Assembly: GCA_049999765.1 (NCBI GenBank)
Contig: JBNGIQ010009421.1
Span: 127,152 to 185,145 of the forward strand
Source: Phaeoceros laevis
Lineage: Eukaryota > Anthocerotophyta > Anthocerotopsida > Notothyladales
Direction of reading: 5' to 3'
Length of the DNA stretch: 57,994 nucleotides
Positions 33,274 to 46,114 of the stretch are shown in pieces. The notes under the pieces are model-generated. The model had not been told where the DNA came from. It saw nothing but the letters and a program-made list of their open reading frames with translations, and ran no database searches. Each line of letters starts with the position of its first letter. Position 1 is the stretch's first letter. Made by a program: the position numbers and the translations under genes.

Positions 33274-34938
33274 AGTGCCTGCACCGAAAGCTGGAACTCA
33301 CAAGCTCTCGAAGGACGTCCGGGCTGCAAAAAACACCACCGCGCACCACCGCTCAGTGGAGATGCGCAGCACACCTCACAATTCTCGCACAAGAAACAAC
33401 CTGCTCTGCCTGCCTCTTCGCACGCGAGTGCGCACGCTTCAAGACTCCCATGCCCTCCACAATCAGGTATCTCTTTCAAACAACGAACAGACAGGTGCAA
33501 GAAAGACAGCCAGCAGCTCGTTGCCTGCACAGCGCAATGCACAGGAAGACGCAAGAAAGGAGAAAGACTTTCCATTGAAAGCGGGGGGAAAGAAGAAAGT
33601 CACGCCCCTATCATGTGCCACGCCTCAAGCAGGAGAAGACATTGCAATGCGCAGGGAAGACCAGCAGTTCTCACTAGGCAGGCAGGAGGCGGCGCAGGAG
33701 GCGGAGCAGGCGTCGGGGTCGGAGGCGGCTTTGCGCAAGAATCGCAAGATCGGGAGCTCGATTGTGAGTGAAAGGCGCTCGGCCGTGAAACGTTATAAAG
33801 GAGGAGCTCCGTTAGCATACACAGCTGGCGGGAGGGCAAGGTGGCATGTCTCGATGGCCCTTGCGTGTGCCGCGTGCATGTGGCAAGGCGGTCGTAAACC
33901 CGGAGCGTGACGGCTCACGGACAAGGCCACCCTCGACGGACACGAGGCCGGTTAACGGGAGGGCACTTGGCTATCCGTCCATCCAGACAGTTCTCTGTGC
34001 CCCGAAAGCTGCGTGGCGGGAGCTTGGCGGTCTCTCATGTGGCGAATGTTGTCCAATGCCTCCTCAACACATGATGTGGCACGCTTATCGAACTATTATT
34101 TGCTTTTACACTTGGCTGCTCCCCTGGGCCCTGGATAAGGGATCTCGGACATTCCTATGTCCTGCCTGAGTCAGCCTGACCGCCAGTATGTAAAAGTCTT
34201 CTATCTGAGCAGATCAATCATAACAGTAACAGCAATTCTTTTTTATCGCCTACGCCAGGTTTTCGACCATATGAAACGGGCTCAGAATGAACGCGTGGAC
34301 TTTGAGGATCCTGGCATGAGCTTCCATGATGACTAAGCAGCGGTGAGTACGTTTACAACTTTACAGACGAAACAAGAGTCGAACTTGCATTATCGGAGGG
34401 AAGTTCCAGGAACCATCTGTTTGCTCTTCGAAGCGATTTTCCTTCCGGCAGAATCCGGCTACGGCTCTATGACGCAAGGAATCCCAGGGACTGAAGACAA
34501 TGTGAAGACACCTGTAGAAAACTGCTTTGCAGAACGTTAAGAAGGCTCGTCCAGAAGGCTTGCCCAGGTGCCAACGCTGCCGAAGAGGGGTGCTAGACTA
34601 CCTACAAGTACGACGCAAACTTGTACAATATGTGAACAGTTGCAAGCCTCAGGCCCCCAAAGCAGCAGTTCAGAACTGTGGCTAGAAGCTTTCAAAAACG
34701 GTGACTGTTTGAACCCATCATGATGCCCCCATGCCCACTGCTGCAACTGTGGCAAAGATACCTGCAGACATGTTGCGATCCCTCAGGACAGCATGCAGGG
34801 CAAGCAAATTTGAAGTTCCCATCGGACTTGTGCAATGTCCTCAAAGATTATCTCCGCAGGTTAAGTTCTGGACCAGGCATCCCAAGTTTACCACCGCACT
34901 GAAGAAAGTCATTGCAGGAACCCTCCCCCGATAACCCT
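33274..34938. other. 1.66-kb stretch with no confident gene
   Basis: Upstream of the AWPM-19 gene and downstream of TRAPPC3. Overlapping frames near 33206-33910 on the plus strand are antisense to AWPM-19 exon 1 and have no family signal. A GC-rich GGAGGCGG-type tract lies near 33680-33730 and a TATAAAG near 33795. One exon-like segment is listed separately. Confidence 0.45.
34259..34336 (+). other. Orphan exon-like segment (possible terminal exon)
   Basis: A CCAG acceptor at 34258 opens 26 codons ending in TAA. The peptide (HMKRAQNERVDFEDPGMSFHDD) has the low-complexity acidic look of a real protein C-terminus. No upstream exon in phase could be found, so it may be a gene relic or the last exon of an unrecognised small gene. 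Confidence 0.3.
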
Positions 34939-36065
34939 TCAGTCATCGTCCTTGTAAGGGTACTCCTCCGGAACTTGTTCCACAAGCTTCAAGCGGATCT
35001 CGTAAGCATCGTCACCTCGCAGAAGGTCACGAACAAACTTGACGTCTGTTCGCATTGAAACCTGGCAAGTAAGGACAAACTCAGACTATTGTGGAGGAAA
35101 GTCACCACGGTTCCTGTGTGGATAAGCCAAATTTTAGCACTAGTTCAGCGAGAGTCACCAACCAACCTGTTCCAGTGCCCCTCTGATCACTCCACACAGC
35201 ACGTTACAGTAGTAGAGCCCTTGGCATGCCTCTGGTAGCTCCACGAAGTCTACAAGTGGATTGTCATCGAGAATAAGGCTGCACTCTGTGCTCGCAGCAT
35301 TCCAATTGCTAACAGTGCCTGAGACACCGAGAAACATCTTCAGACCAACCTGTACGTCAAGGAGTGCACACAATCACCACTTCTTCGACATAAACACATG
35401 CCAGCACAGACCAATGGCATTGCTTAAATCCATCAAACAGGCCAATAGGTCAAGCAAACCAAAATGTGGACACTTGGATTGCACAACCACGGAAACTCCA
35501 AGAAATTCCTCCTTGACAGATATTTCAAGGCAAGAGAAAGACCTTGGCTATCACTTCTGCTATTTCCGTGAAATCGGTGCATCTCGAGATGTTAGCTTTA
35601 GCCAGGAAATCATCTACAAGCCTGATCCCTATGTTGTAACCCCTGCAAAGAGTTTCCAAAGCTCAGTCTCAAGCGAGGTCCCTGCTCACTCAGCAACAAC
35701 CCCATAATTGAGGATCAGCCACACTACGTCAACCAAGTGGACATTACATCGTGTCTAGCTGCTTGTTCACCTCCTCCACGTCCTCGAAATCCGTTAGCAA
35801 TTGTCTGACAATGGCACCGTAGGTCAGAGTGAACAGCTCGGCATTCTGTCAAGCGACAACCACAACAGCGTAAACATCTGTTCCAAACAGCTGAGAGCCA
35901 GCCTTGCATTGCCAGGCGAGCTGGAAAACAACCGCATCCTTCGAGGGCCAAGACGGATACTCAATGCATCATGCGAAGGCAGGAACTGTAGGATAACAGT
36001 AAACAAATTACCACGCGCTCCATCGATGAGAACACGGCATCACCGGGCCTCAGCGACGGTGCCAT
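34939..36065 (-). CDS. TRAPPC3: TRAPP complex subunit 3 (BET3/TRAPPC3)
   Basis: Core subunit of the TRAPP tethering complex, the Rab1/Ypt1 exchange factor at the ER-Golgi interface. Five exons in phase: 36012-36065, 35748-35845, 35543-35642, 35167-35349 and 34939-35061, giving 185 residues, the usual plant length. Diagnostic blocks are NAELFTLTYGAIVRQL, EVNKQLDTMGYNIGIRL, ISRCTDF (its Cys corresponds to the palmitoylation-site Cys of BET3), GLKMFLGVSGTVSNW, NPLVDFVELPE, GLYYCNVLCGVIRGALE, and the end QVPEEYPYKDDD. Nothing is missing. Confidence 0.95.
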
Positions 36066-37334
<1,269 letters not shown>

Positions 37335-37773
37335 GGAACTTTTCCTGGCTGCTCTCACTCCCATGGTGTTTTTTAAACACCACCTCAGCACAGGAATCTG
37401 CCTGCTCCTGTATGCATTGCCCTGTTTCCAAGCTCAAGGCTTTTTCGCAGGTTTTGTCGGAGTTCCCATGACAGAAGCACCATCAAGAGGCTTTCTGTGC
37501 TGTGGAAAGTTCGGTTACTTGACAAGTTCATCGGTTCGTCAGCAACGAACTTGTGCCCAATTTCTCCAAGTGGGTTTTCATAATCGTTCATGTTGCAGTC
37601 ACTTGCTGTTTTTTGCTACCCTTTGTCTCAACAATTTGAACCTCTGAGAAGTTGACAAAACTCTCTCACCATATCAATCTGAGAAGTTGACAAGATATTG
37701 CTCACCATACTGTATTGAAAGCGTACATGAATGGTAAATGCATACAACCCACAACATTTTTCAACAACTAGAA

Positions 37774-40563
37774 TCATGCAGATTCGCATGAATGAAAGCT
37801 ATTGTCGCTTTCAACAGTTGGAAATTCTAGAGGCATAGAAGTAGGGAAAACAACATTCTCAGCCACATCCACCGCCACAGCCTGTAATTCTCTCTTCGTT
37901 GACATGGATTTGAGGGAGCCGAGATGTATCAAGCCCATTTTCCGAAGATTTTGGACCACCTCAACCATTGATGGTCTGTCTATACTCCTTTCCTTCACGC
38001 ACAGGAGAGAAAGTTTCACTAACTCGGAGAACTCTATACGTTGATAGACACCTTCCAGGTTGGGATCGGCAAGATCCTGGATAAGCTCGAATTCCAATGC
38101 ATCCTTAACCTGTAGACAACAGACCTGGAAAAGTTAAGTGCGTGGAAATTTCATGATAAACCGAAGGTCAGATCTTGAAATCAGTCCCGTTACCCAGTAG
38201 AACTGTGGAAACAGTACCCGATACACGAGGAATTTTTGGTTCTCTCCGGTTTTAAGTGAAGATGTTGTTCCTGTCAAAATCTCCATCAAAAGCACCCCAA
38301 ACGCATACACATCGCTCTTCTCTGTAAGCCGGTTTGAGGTACAGTACCTACATCCACAAAAGGGCATCTTCTATCAGTGTGAAGTGTGCGAAAAGCAATG
38401 GACACGATATAGGGGCTCATTGCGCGGTAAGTGTTTAATACTCTGGATCAAGATAGCCAAAGGTCCCCCTCACAGCTGTAAAGATATGAGAAGCATCCTC
38501 CTCAACTGCTACAAATTTGGACAGCCCAAAATCAGCCACTTTTGCGGTCATGTTTTCATTGAGAAGAACATTGGATCCCTTTATATCACGATGTATGATC
38601 GCTGGTTTGCAGTAGTGATGTAGATACTCAATCCCTACATACATACCACGGGAGAAAGATGAGTACAGAATAGCTTAGAAATGTTGGGTGGCAGGCATCT
38701 TCTGTTGTATAGTCACTGTAAGAAACTTAGAACGTCAACCGTACAGGAAACCACCTTCTGCAATCTGAAGGATGATGCTTGTTCTTTCCTCCCAAGTCAA
38801 AGCGTTGGACGAAGCTTGCGATCCTGACAAGCAGCTTCACAATCAGCAAGCACAGATGACAGGTTCTACACACATGAGATCGAAATGTGTGGGAGTCCCA
38901 CGATCATGGCAAAGCTACCGTGGAGTCTCTTATGCAGGTCTCCACCACTCATGTATTCGTACACCAGTAACTGCTTTTTCCATCCAAGAAAGGGAAGGCT
39001 AAAGGTGCAATAACCAAGCAGTGATACGAGGTACTTGTGATGAACCACGGAGAGAAGGTTAATCTACATCATCCATAAAACAGAGAGGAGAGCAATAAGA
39101 GGATTGTGGTCCAGATTTGGATGTCATTGGCAAATATGCGATTCGCATTAACAAACTTGAGTACACTATAGAATAGCACGCACACGCCAGGAGTGTGAAA
39201 TGAAAGATTATGATCTCTGTCAAAAATGAAAGATTATGACCTCTGTCAAAAACTCTGTCTGCCCTTGCTTTGACGCTGCTGACAAATTCTTGATAGCAAC
39301 TTCTTGCCCGTTTGCCAATTGGCCATAGAAAACCTGTCCAAAGCCACCTTCACCTAACTTGTCTCTGAAACAGCAAGTCGCTCGCCTGATCTCAGCAAGA
39401 GAGAATGCCCGACATTTCGATCCAGAGGATTTCGGTGATACTTCAGAATCTTCGGCACAACCTGTTTCATGTCCACACATGTTGTCAGGATATGCACATA
39501 TACACCACGTCAATGTGGGTTTGCGGTTTAGGGGGTTAGGGTTTAGGGTTTAGCGTTTAGGGTGTACTTCAAAGTATTTCGTAAGCTTTTGGTATCCATG
39601 AAATACAAATATACCTGAAAAGTATCCATGGTACAATGCCGCTATCCAACCGCCCATTGCGATAAGCACACCCACAACAAGAACAACAGCGAGTAATGGT
39701 AATATATACTTCCAGCTCGATTTCTTTTCTCTCCAGTCAGCCTCCCAGACCTTGGACTTCAGCTGCAGGCTATCAAAAACCGCCACCTCTCCATGTTCAC
39801 TGAGGTAGAGGACGTAGCTGTTAACACTGTCAGTAGAACGCTTTCCAGTGGAATTTGTTTGCCAGGACACTGAACCATTCTGGTGTAAAATCTGGAGGTT
39901 GCCATTGTTCTGCAAAACAAGAGTACAATTGGAACCACCACCGTTTCCTTTTAACCACACGTTTGCTCCGTTTTGCAACTGCAACCCGCATCCGCTGATT
40001 TGCAAGTTGTATTTACCATTTTGCAGCGCAGTGCCAGGACGAAGAACGTAACCGGCCACCATGTAGAGCACTGAACTCATTGCACGCCATTCTGTAGCTA
40101 CGTTGAATGTACCTCCCCATACAACGTCGGGAGCGGAATCTTTGAGTGGTGGGTAATTCAAGTACCAGAGAGTGTCCTCTCGTCCTAAAACCCTGATGCT
40201 CACATTACCTGTAGTGTCCAGTACAAGGTAGTTTCCATTCACAGACTTGTTAGGGCCATAGGACTCGAGAACATCTGTGGAGGTCTGGACTTGCAGCCGA
40301 CTGGTTCCCGCCAGAGTTGCATAACATCCGTGGCCTCTGTTCGTTGTCGCACTTTCCCACAACTGTTTCCCTCGGTTCAGCTGCCCCTTGTACAGCACCA
40401 AGTTGCAGTCTGTTTGCATCACCAGCCAGTACTCCCCATTCTGAAGGTACTGCCCCCCTTCAAGTTGGTTCAGGCAAGCCAAAATGTGCATTCCTGCCAC
40501 ACCTTGCAGCGCAGCAACCGCCAGCAGAAGCAAGGCACCAGCTGCTGCTGCCTGCGGAGACAT
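37774..40563 (-). CDS. B-lectin (GNA-like) receptor-like protein kinase
   Basis: Single-pass plasma-membrane receptor kinase. Seven exons in phase: 39615-40563, 39241-39461, 38919-39063, 38755-38823, 38442-38634, 38218-38347 and 37774-38109, giving 680 residues. Signal peptide at about 1-24 ([16 protein letters not shown]). Two mannose-binding bulb-lectin-like modules follow ([16 protein letters not shown] and [13 protein letters not shown] carry the QxDxNxVxY-type pattern in degraded form). TM helix near 286-310. The kinase has the glycine loop [12 protein letters not shown] lysine, catalytic HRD ([10 protein letters not shown]), DFG (KVADFGLSK) and a Thr/Tyr activation segment [10 protein letters not shown], so it should be active. 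There is no S-locus glycoprotein or PAN module between lectin and TM. Intron 1 holds telomere-like repeats. Confidence 0.9.
39527..39563. repeat. Interstitial TTTAGGG telomere-type repeat
   Basis: Degenerate plant-telomere units (GGTTTAG GGGGTTAG GGTTTAG GGTTTAG CGTTTAG GG) sit in intron 1 of the lectin receptor kinase. About five units with two imperfect ones. Confidence 0.85.
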
Positions 40564-40853
40564 CCTTGGTTGTCAGATGATACACAGCTTGGTTTTATGC
40601 TCAAACACAGCTTATACATAAATGTGATACAATGCAAACTTAGTATACTTGACCAACTTCTTACCAAAAACAATGTTGTCTTGCCTTCTATAGCAGCACT
40701 TTTCTATATCGTAATTAGCATAATTTTATTTTTATATCACTTCCACATCAAAGAATAATTAACTTATGCAAATATAGCTATACTTGGCACTTGCACCATT
40801 ATAACTTGAAGCGCAGAACGATCTATTGTGGATTGTCGACCTCGCCAATATGA

Positions 40854-43022
40854 ATGAGCCTGGTAATCATCGTTCTCTCGGGTTGTCAGATTGTGGGGTC
40901 GATGTCGACTTGGATCGGCAGCATGCCCGGTCTGCGGCGGTTGGACATGAGTAACAACCAGCTCTTAGGGCGCATTCCATCGGACATTTGGAGGAGCGAC
41001 AGCTTCGACACAGTGGACTTGTCCAGCAATCGGCTCAACGGCAGCATCCCTGCTGCGTTGTTTCCGCAGCTCGTGTATCCGACAATATTGAACCTGTCCA
41101 ACAATGCCCTCACTGGTCCCATCCCCGACTCGCTGAATTGAGAGGTGATGGCTTCACAACAACTGATTGTTTGGGGACGTCACGTCTGATTGGGCCACTT
41201 TCAACTCCTCGTCTTGAAGTTTGTCTGAGCTCCGAATCCAAGGCAATCTGTTCACAGGAGAGCTTGGACCAGCCACGTGCGGCCGCTGGGAAAAGCTCAA
41301 GATCCTGGACCTCAGCGGGAATGTGGGCATCCGTTTGGTTGATGACTCCGTCTCATTCATGCTGGACAATTTGGCAGGTTTGCAGGATCTGCGTCTGGGC
41401 AACGTCAGGGGAAGCGGAAAGCTCCCCGAATCCAACAGGACATCTCCTCTCACTGCGTTGAGGGTGTTGGATTTGAGCCGTAGCGGCTTGGAGGATGATC
41501 TGTCGGAGTCTGCGTTGATGGCCAATGCTCACTTCCTTTTCCCCAATCTGGAGTCTCTGGATCTGTCCGGCAATAAGTTGACCGGGGCAATTCCTCTCAG
41601 CTTCGCTCGGATGCCAAACCTAACCTTTCTCAATCTCTCCGACAATCTCCTCTCCGGCAGGATACCCCGCTTATCCCCGAATCTGAGCAGATCGTCTTTT
41701 TTTGCAGGCAACCCTAGCCTCTGTGGTCCCCCTCTAGGAGAGTGTGTATCCTTGGAGAAGCAGGTGGGACTGCCGCTGAAGCTTGTAGCGGGCTCGTAGC
41801 GTGTGTTGTTGTGCTGTTTGCCGGTACCTGCTTGCTTTTCGAATGGCGCTTGCAACTTCATTCCAAGAGGCACCGGCAGGATGCAGACCTCATTGCTGTA
41901 TTGAGGAGCAAGGTCAACACCAATTTGATGCCCCTGGCTGGCGTACGCAAGGCTACATCCAACTTCTCCAAGTAGTGCCTGATCGGTGTGGGCGGATTTG
42001 GAGAGGTGTACAAAGGAAAGCTCAACGACGGAACCCAAGTGGCGATCAAGAAGAGCAGGAAGCAAGGGGACCAGCGTGACAAGGATCAGTTCTTGAACGA
42101 GGTTAAGATCCTGTCCCAGGTGAACCACCGCAACCTTGTGCAGCTCCTTGGCTGCTGCTTAGCTGCCAAAGTGGCACTCCTAGTGATTGAATTCGTTTCC
42201 AATGGCACTCTGGAAGAGCACCTTCGACCCAAGACCCCGGATGCCCCCGGGCTCACTTGGACGCAGCGACTGCGAATCGCTCTACAAACAGCAGATGCTC
42301 TGGCCTACTTGCACCCCGCTGCCAATCCTCCCATTTTTCACAGGGACGTGAAGTCGGCAAACATTCTGCTGGACCAGGACATGAATGCCAAGGTGGCTGA
42401 TTTTGGCATCTCCAAGCTGGCTCCCTTGGATGCCACGCATGTTTCCACGGCACTTGTGGGAACTCGGGGCTACATGGACCCAGAGTATTATGTCAGCTAC
42501 CAGTTGACCGCCAAGAGCGATGTGTTCAGCTTCGGGATTGTACTCTTGGAGCTCATTTCTGGCCGAGCTCCTCTGGAGCCACACAGAGGCTTCGACGATG
42601 CCACCCTCTTCACAGTTGCCGTGCCATTGATCAAGCGGAACAGAATGGAGGAGATCATTGACCGGGCCATCTTCCAAACATCATTCCAGATGGCCACCGA
42701 TAGTAAGGTGAAAGAGTCTGTTGTTGCGGTGGGAGAAGTGGCAGTCAAGTGTTCGGAGCTTACGTCCAAGGATAGGCCCAGCATGAGGGAAGTGCTAAAA
42801 GATTTACAGTCCCTCTGGGTTCTGCTTGATGCCAATTCCTTGGATTACTCCCACCATTTTGAACCAGGATCACAGCTGTCAGATTTGGAGGATCTTCCTG
42901 CTCACAAGTGCATGAATTTTCAGAGCAGGATGTCCTTCCACGGTAGCAGCACCACTAGGACTCTTAGTAGTGTGCACAAGCTTGCAGATATTCCAGAGCA
43001 AATGGCCTCACTAAATAGGTAG
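40854..43022 (+). pseudogene. LRR receptor-like kinase, multiply disrupted
   Basis: Intronless remains of an LRR receptor kinase. LRRs appear at 40900-41138 (LRRLDMSNNQLLGRIP, LSNNALTGPIP) and 41221-41700 (LESLDLSGNKLTGAIP, LNLSDNLLSGRIP), then a FFAGNPSLCG cap motif, a TM segment (GLVACVVVLFAGTCLLF) and a kinase with GVGGFGEVYKG, VAIK, HRDVKSAN, VADFG and GTRGYMDPEY. Lesions are stop TGA 41139-41141, a frame change, in-frame TGA 41215-41217, a second frame change between about 41740 and 41795, and TAG 41973-41975 just before the glycine loop (the conserved serine codon is changed). The kinase part (41976-43022) is itself an intact frame. The upstream signal peptide and first LRRs are missing. 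Read errors could mimic some lesions. Confidence 0.8.
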
Positions 43023-43563
43023 TTCTCTGCTCTTGCTCATGTGCCAATTAATGGGAACCCTATGGATATGTGACTCTCTTTGGCATGCCTTCAGACAAAG
43101 CCAAATGTTGTCCATGAACAGCACCGGAGACGAGCACAGAAAACAAAAGAATATCGGGAGCAGTATAACAGACTATCTTCACCTTAACTTGAACTCTCAT
43201 TTGGAAGATCATGCTAAGCCCTCCATATCACTAACGCTCTGGCCGTCCTCATCATGATCCTGGAAAACTCCCTAACAGCCTCCATAGCTGCATGGCACCA
43301 GGTGATCATGATGAGGCCCCCATGGCATGAACTCAGCTGTTGACTGCAGCTCCCCGTTCACAAATCAACAGGTTACAAGCACTGAGACGCATCCTGTGTG
43401 CAATATAACATGAAACATCAATAAATTGGAGAATGTTAGGTTCCACGAATTGCAGGATGCTAGCAACTGGACATGTGCCCTCAATATAAGATGAAGGCTT
43501 TCCAGATCAGTGGAGCAGATTTGACCATCAGTGCTCAGACCTGGAGCTACATGAACACCACCT
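43023..43563. other. Convergent 3' region
   Basis: 541 bp between the LRR kinase relic and the ankyrin-BTB gene stop on the other strand. Short frames only; nothing recognised. Confidence 0.4.
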
Positions 43564-45819
43564 TCATGTTAAATCAGTCGCATCAATCCCTGCCTGGATC
43601 AGAAGTTGCTCCAGCATCCTGTCAAACTCCAAGGCACTGGCATCTCGCTTGTCGAGCTCCTCCCCCTCAATGGCCAGCCATTTCTCCCTCAAATCGTCCA
43701 AGATGTTGTCCTGCATGTCGTTACCTCCCTCTCCAGGTGCACTTGGGGCTGTAGTCCGAAGTGACGATTCCCCTGAAGGAGGTGGAACGCTGGCCACCAG
43801 TTGTCGAAACTCGGGAGTCGCCGCGAAGAGCTCAAAATCGAGAGCCATTACATCCAGACAATGTTCTCTGAGCTTCCAAACACCATACCTGAGACAAGCA
43901 AACTGCTATCAGTATATCCTATTTCTGTAGCTGAAAAACTGCAATACGGTTTCAGTGGAAGTATGGTACATGTCAGCCAGGAGCAACCAGTTGCAAAGCT
44001 CTGCAGGTGAAGCAGTTTCCAGCTGCGGCAGAAGCGCCTCCGCCACAGCACGCTTCAAGCTGAATAACAGGTACCGGGAAGCTGCATCGAACATCTTCTC
44101 TGCCTGTTGAGCAATTGGTTAGGACTCCACTCTCTTTGCTAATGACAGCTACAAAGTAGATGGCCAAAACAATTGTGTCTTGGTGCAACCATGGATCAGA
44201 ATGTTCGTAACAGCGGGAAAAATATACCTGATCGCAATCCACATTCTCCACTGTGCCTGTATACCTGGACAAAAAGCCAGATCCTTCAGTCTGTGTTCCA
44301 TAGTGCTGGCCATACGTTCAGCACCCTGCCTCCCCATACTCTGCCACCCATAGAACCTCCAACAAAAGTCGCAAGCCGACACAAGGACTGATGACACTTA
44401 CACATACTCCAACAGCTTTTGAAACGAGCTGGCATCTATGTCATGTTCTTCCAGAACTGGCATCACCCCCTTGGAGCCTTCGGTAAGGCATCCTAATTCA
44501 CGCTGAAAGTCATCCGCTCGAGAAAACCTTGCCTCAAAATATTCAGACCTTGCAGCCAAGATGAATTTGTGGCTACGAAAAATATTTCCATCAACCAGAA
44601 AGCACACATCAGCATGGTCCTCCTGAAAACCTAAAAGTCGTTCATCTGGACCAGCTGCTGCAACTGCATTAGTCCCTGCTTCCAGATGAGAAACCCCCCT
44701 CGTGTGGGAACCAGGTTTATGCCTCCTCAGCAACTCAGGCCTGTCGCAACCGTTATCGTCTGAGTCCCTGGCCATTCCACCTCCGAGAAAATTTAGTGGC
44801 TCACAGTCCCTTTTCCGGCAATTCTCCCTCGAATCATCATCATGCCTAACCCTGTTCCCAGAGACCTTGGCTTCGTTTGTGTTGGCATTGGCAAGAGAGA
44901 GCAAAAAAAGACTGCGCATGGCTGCTGGAAGTGTGTCTTCCTCAGGCAGTGCAGATCCCTGCAGAATGTACCTCCTCTGAGACGCATCAACACCATTCAC
45001 GGACTTGTACTCTGCGTACTTTTGATGGACCAGCTCCTTCTCCAGTTGCAGTTGGAGGCTCCGGCAGCGGGTGACTTTGCAAATTCGTACGAGATCGTCC
45101 ATATCTTCCACTGCCACATCCAACCTATCAGAGTAGAAAAAATGGATGAGGCTGCACAGGGCCGCAAAATTCAGCTTCCTTGCACCAAGCCGAATCTCCT
45201 TCCTGTTCCTCCAATCGCTGGAAAATTTGTGACGAAAAAATGGCGAGCGGGCAGCCAAGATGGCCCTGTGTGCGCCCAGCGGTCTGCCTGCAATGAAGAA
45301 GACCACGTCGGGAGCAGTGGCTGCAGATGCTGCGGCAAGCTCGGTTTTGGAGCTTCTTCCATCCCCATAGCTGCTATTGGCGCCGGCGCTGATGAAGACT
45401 TGGCGCAGGTCGCGATGCAGGGGCTGCAGAGGCGGAGGGCGCGACTCAAATGCCTTGAGGAGCTTGCGGATGCGCAGAGTGAGAGCCGCGTAGTGGCCCC
45501 GGTCGCCATCGAAGGTATGCTCGCTGCAGATGGCGCCGTTTTCCAGCAGCACCAGGGCCGCATCCAAGTGGCCTGCCAGACATGCATAGTAGAGGGCAAC
45601 GGAATCCCAGGCATCCCGGGCATTGACATTCACACCCTGCTCCAGCCAGAAGCGCAGGCGATCCACATCTCCTGCTCGTGCTGCCTCATACACGTCGCCC
45701 GAAGGCACCTTCTTGCGCGGCAAGGGGACCTCTTCCTCGACTCCGAGGAAGATGGAGTCCAACTCGCTATCTACAGGTCTGTTGTGCCCTGGCGGAGCAA
45801 GCAACCAGTTAACCTCCAT
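43564..45819 (-). CDS. Ankyrin repeat / BTB-POZ protein (ABTB1-like)
   Basis: Putative substrate adaptor for CUL3 ubiquitin ligases. Four exons in phase: 44402-45819, 44228-44264, 43970-44103 and 43564-43888, giving 637 residues. Order: ankyrin repeats near 40-115 ([41 protein letters not shown]), first BTB at about 165-270 ([25 protein letters not shown]), a Ser/Asp-rich spacer, second BTB starting about 412 ([25 protein letters not shown]) and continuing across the introns (KLLEYVYTGTVE), then a BACK-like helical region ([15 protein letters not shown]) and an acidic tail. Ankyrin plus two BTB domains is the architecture of animal ABTB1/BPOZ and one conserved plant gene. Confidence 0.9.
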
Positions 45820-46114
45820 CGTTGCCTAACTTCCCGAAAGGAGTCGCTTTAGATCCTACTGGTCTAGGACACGAACACTTTGGACACCGACACTCATCAG
45901 TGTTCAGCTGAAAGACAAGTGTCCACGAATCAATCGGAAGCAGCTAGACTAGGTCGAGTAAGCAACATGAGCTACAGTCCAGACTGTCCAGACGTTCTTG
46001 CGAAGCTGTAAAACTTGGAAGTATGATCCGCCAGGAGTTCCTGCGGTGGGCCGTCCTCCACCTGGTAGAGAAGCCAAGGATTCAAATAAGACCAGGGGCG
46101 AGAGCAGGCAGGTA
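45820..46114. other. Intergenic region between ankyrin-BTB and ABCC genes
   Basis: 295 bp between the ankyrin-BTB start and the ABCC stop, both on the minus strand. It holds the ankyrin-BTB promoter and the ABCC 3' UTR. Confidence 0.4.

Noticed and set aside
33206-33910. Overlapping plus-strand frames of about 190-235 residues
   Set aside because: They overlap AWPM-19 exon 1 antisense, are low complexity, and show no domain.
44842-45852. 336-residue plus-strand frame
   Set aside because: Exactly antisense to the ankyrin-BTB coding exon; no domain features.
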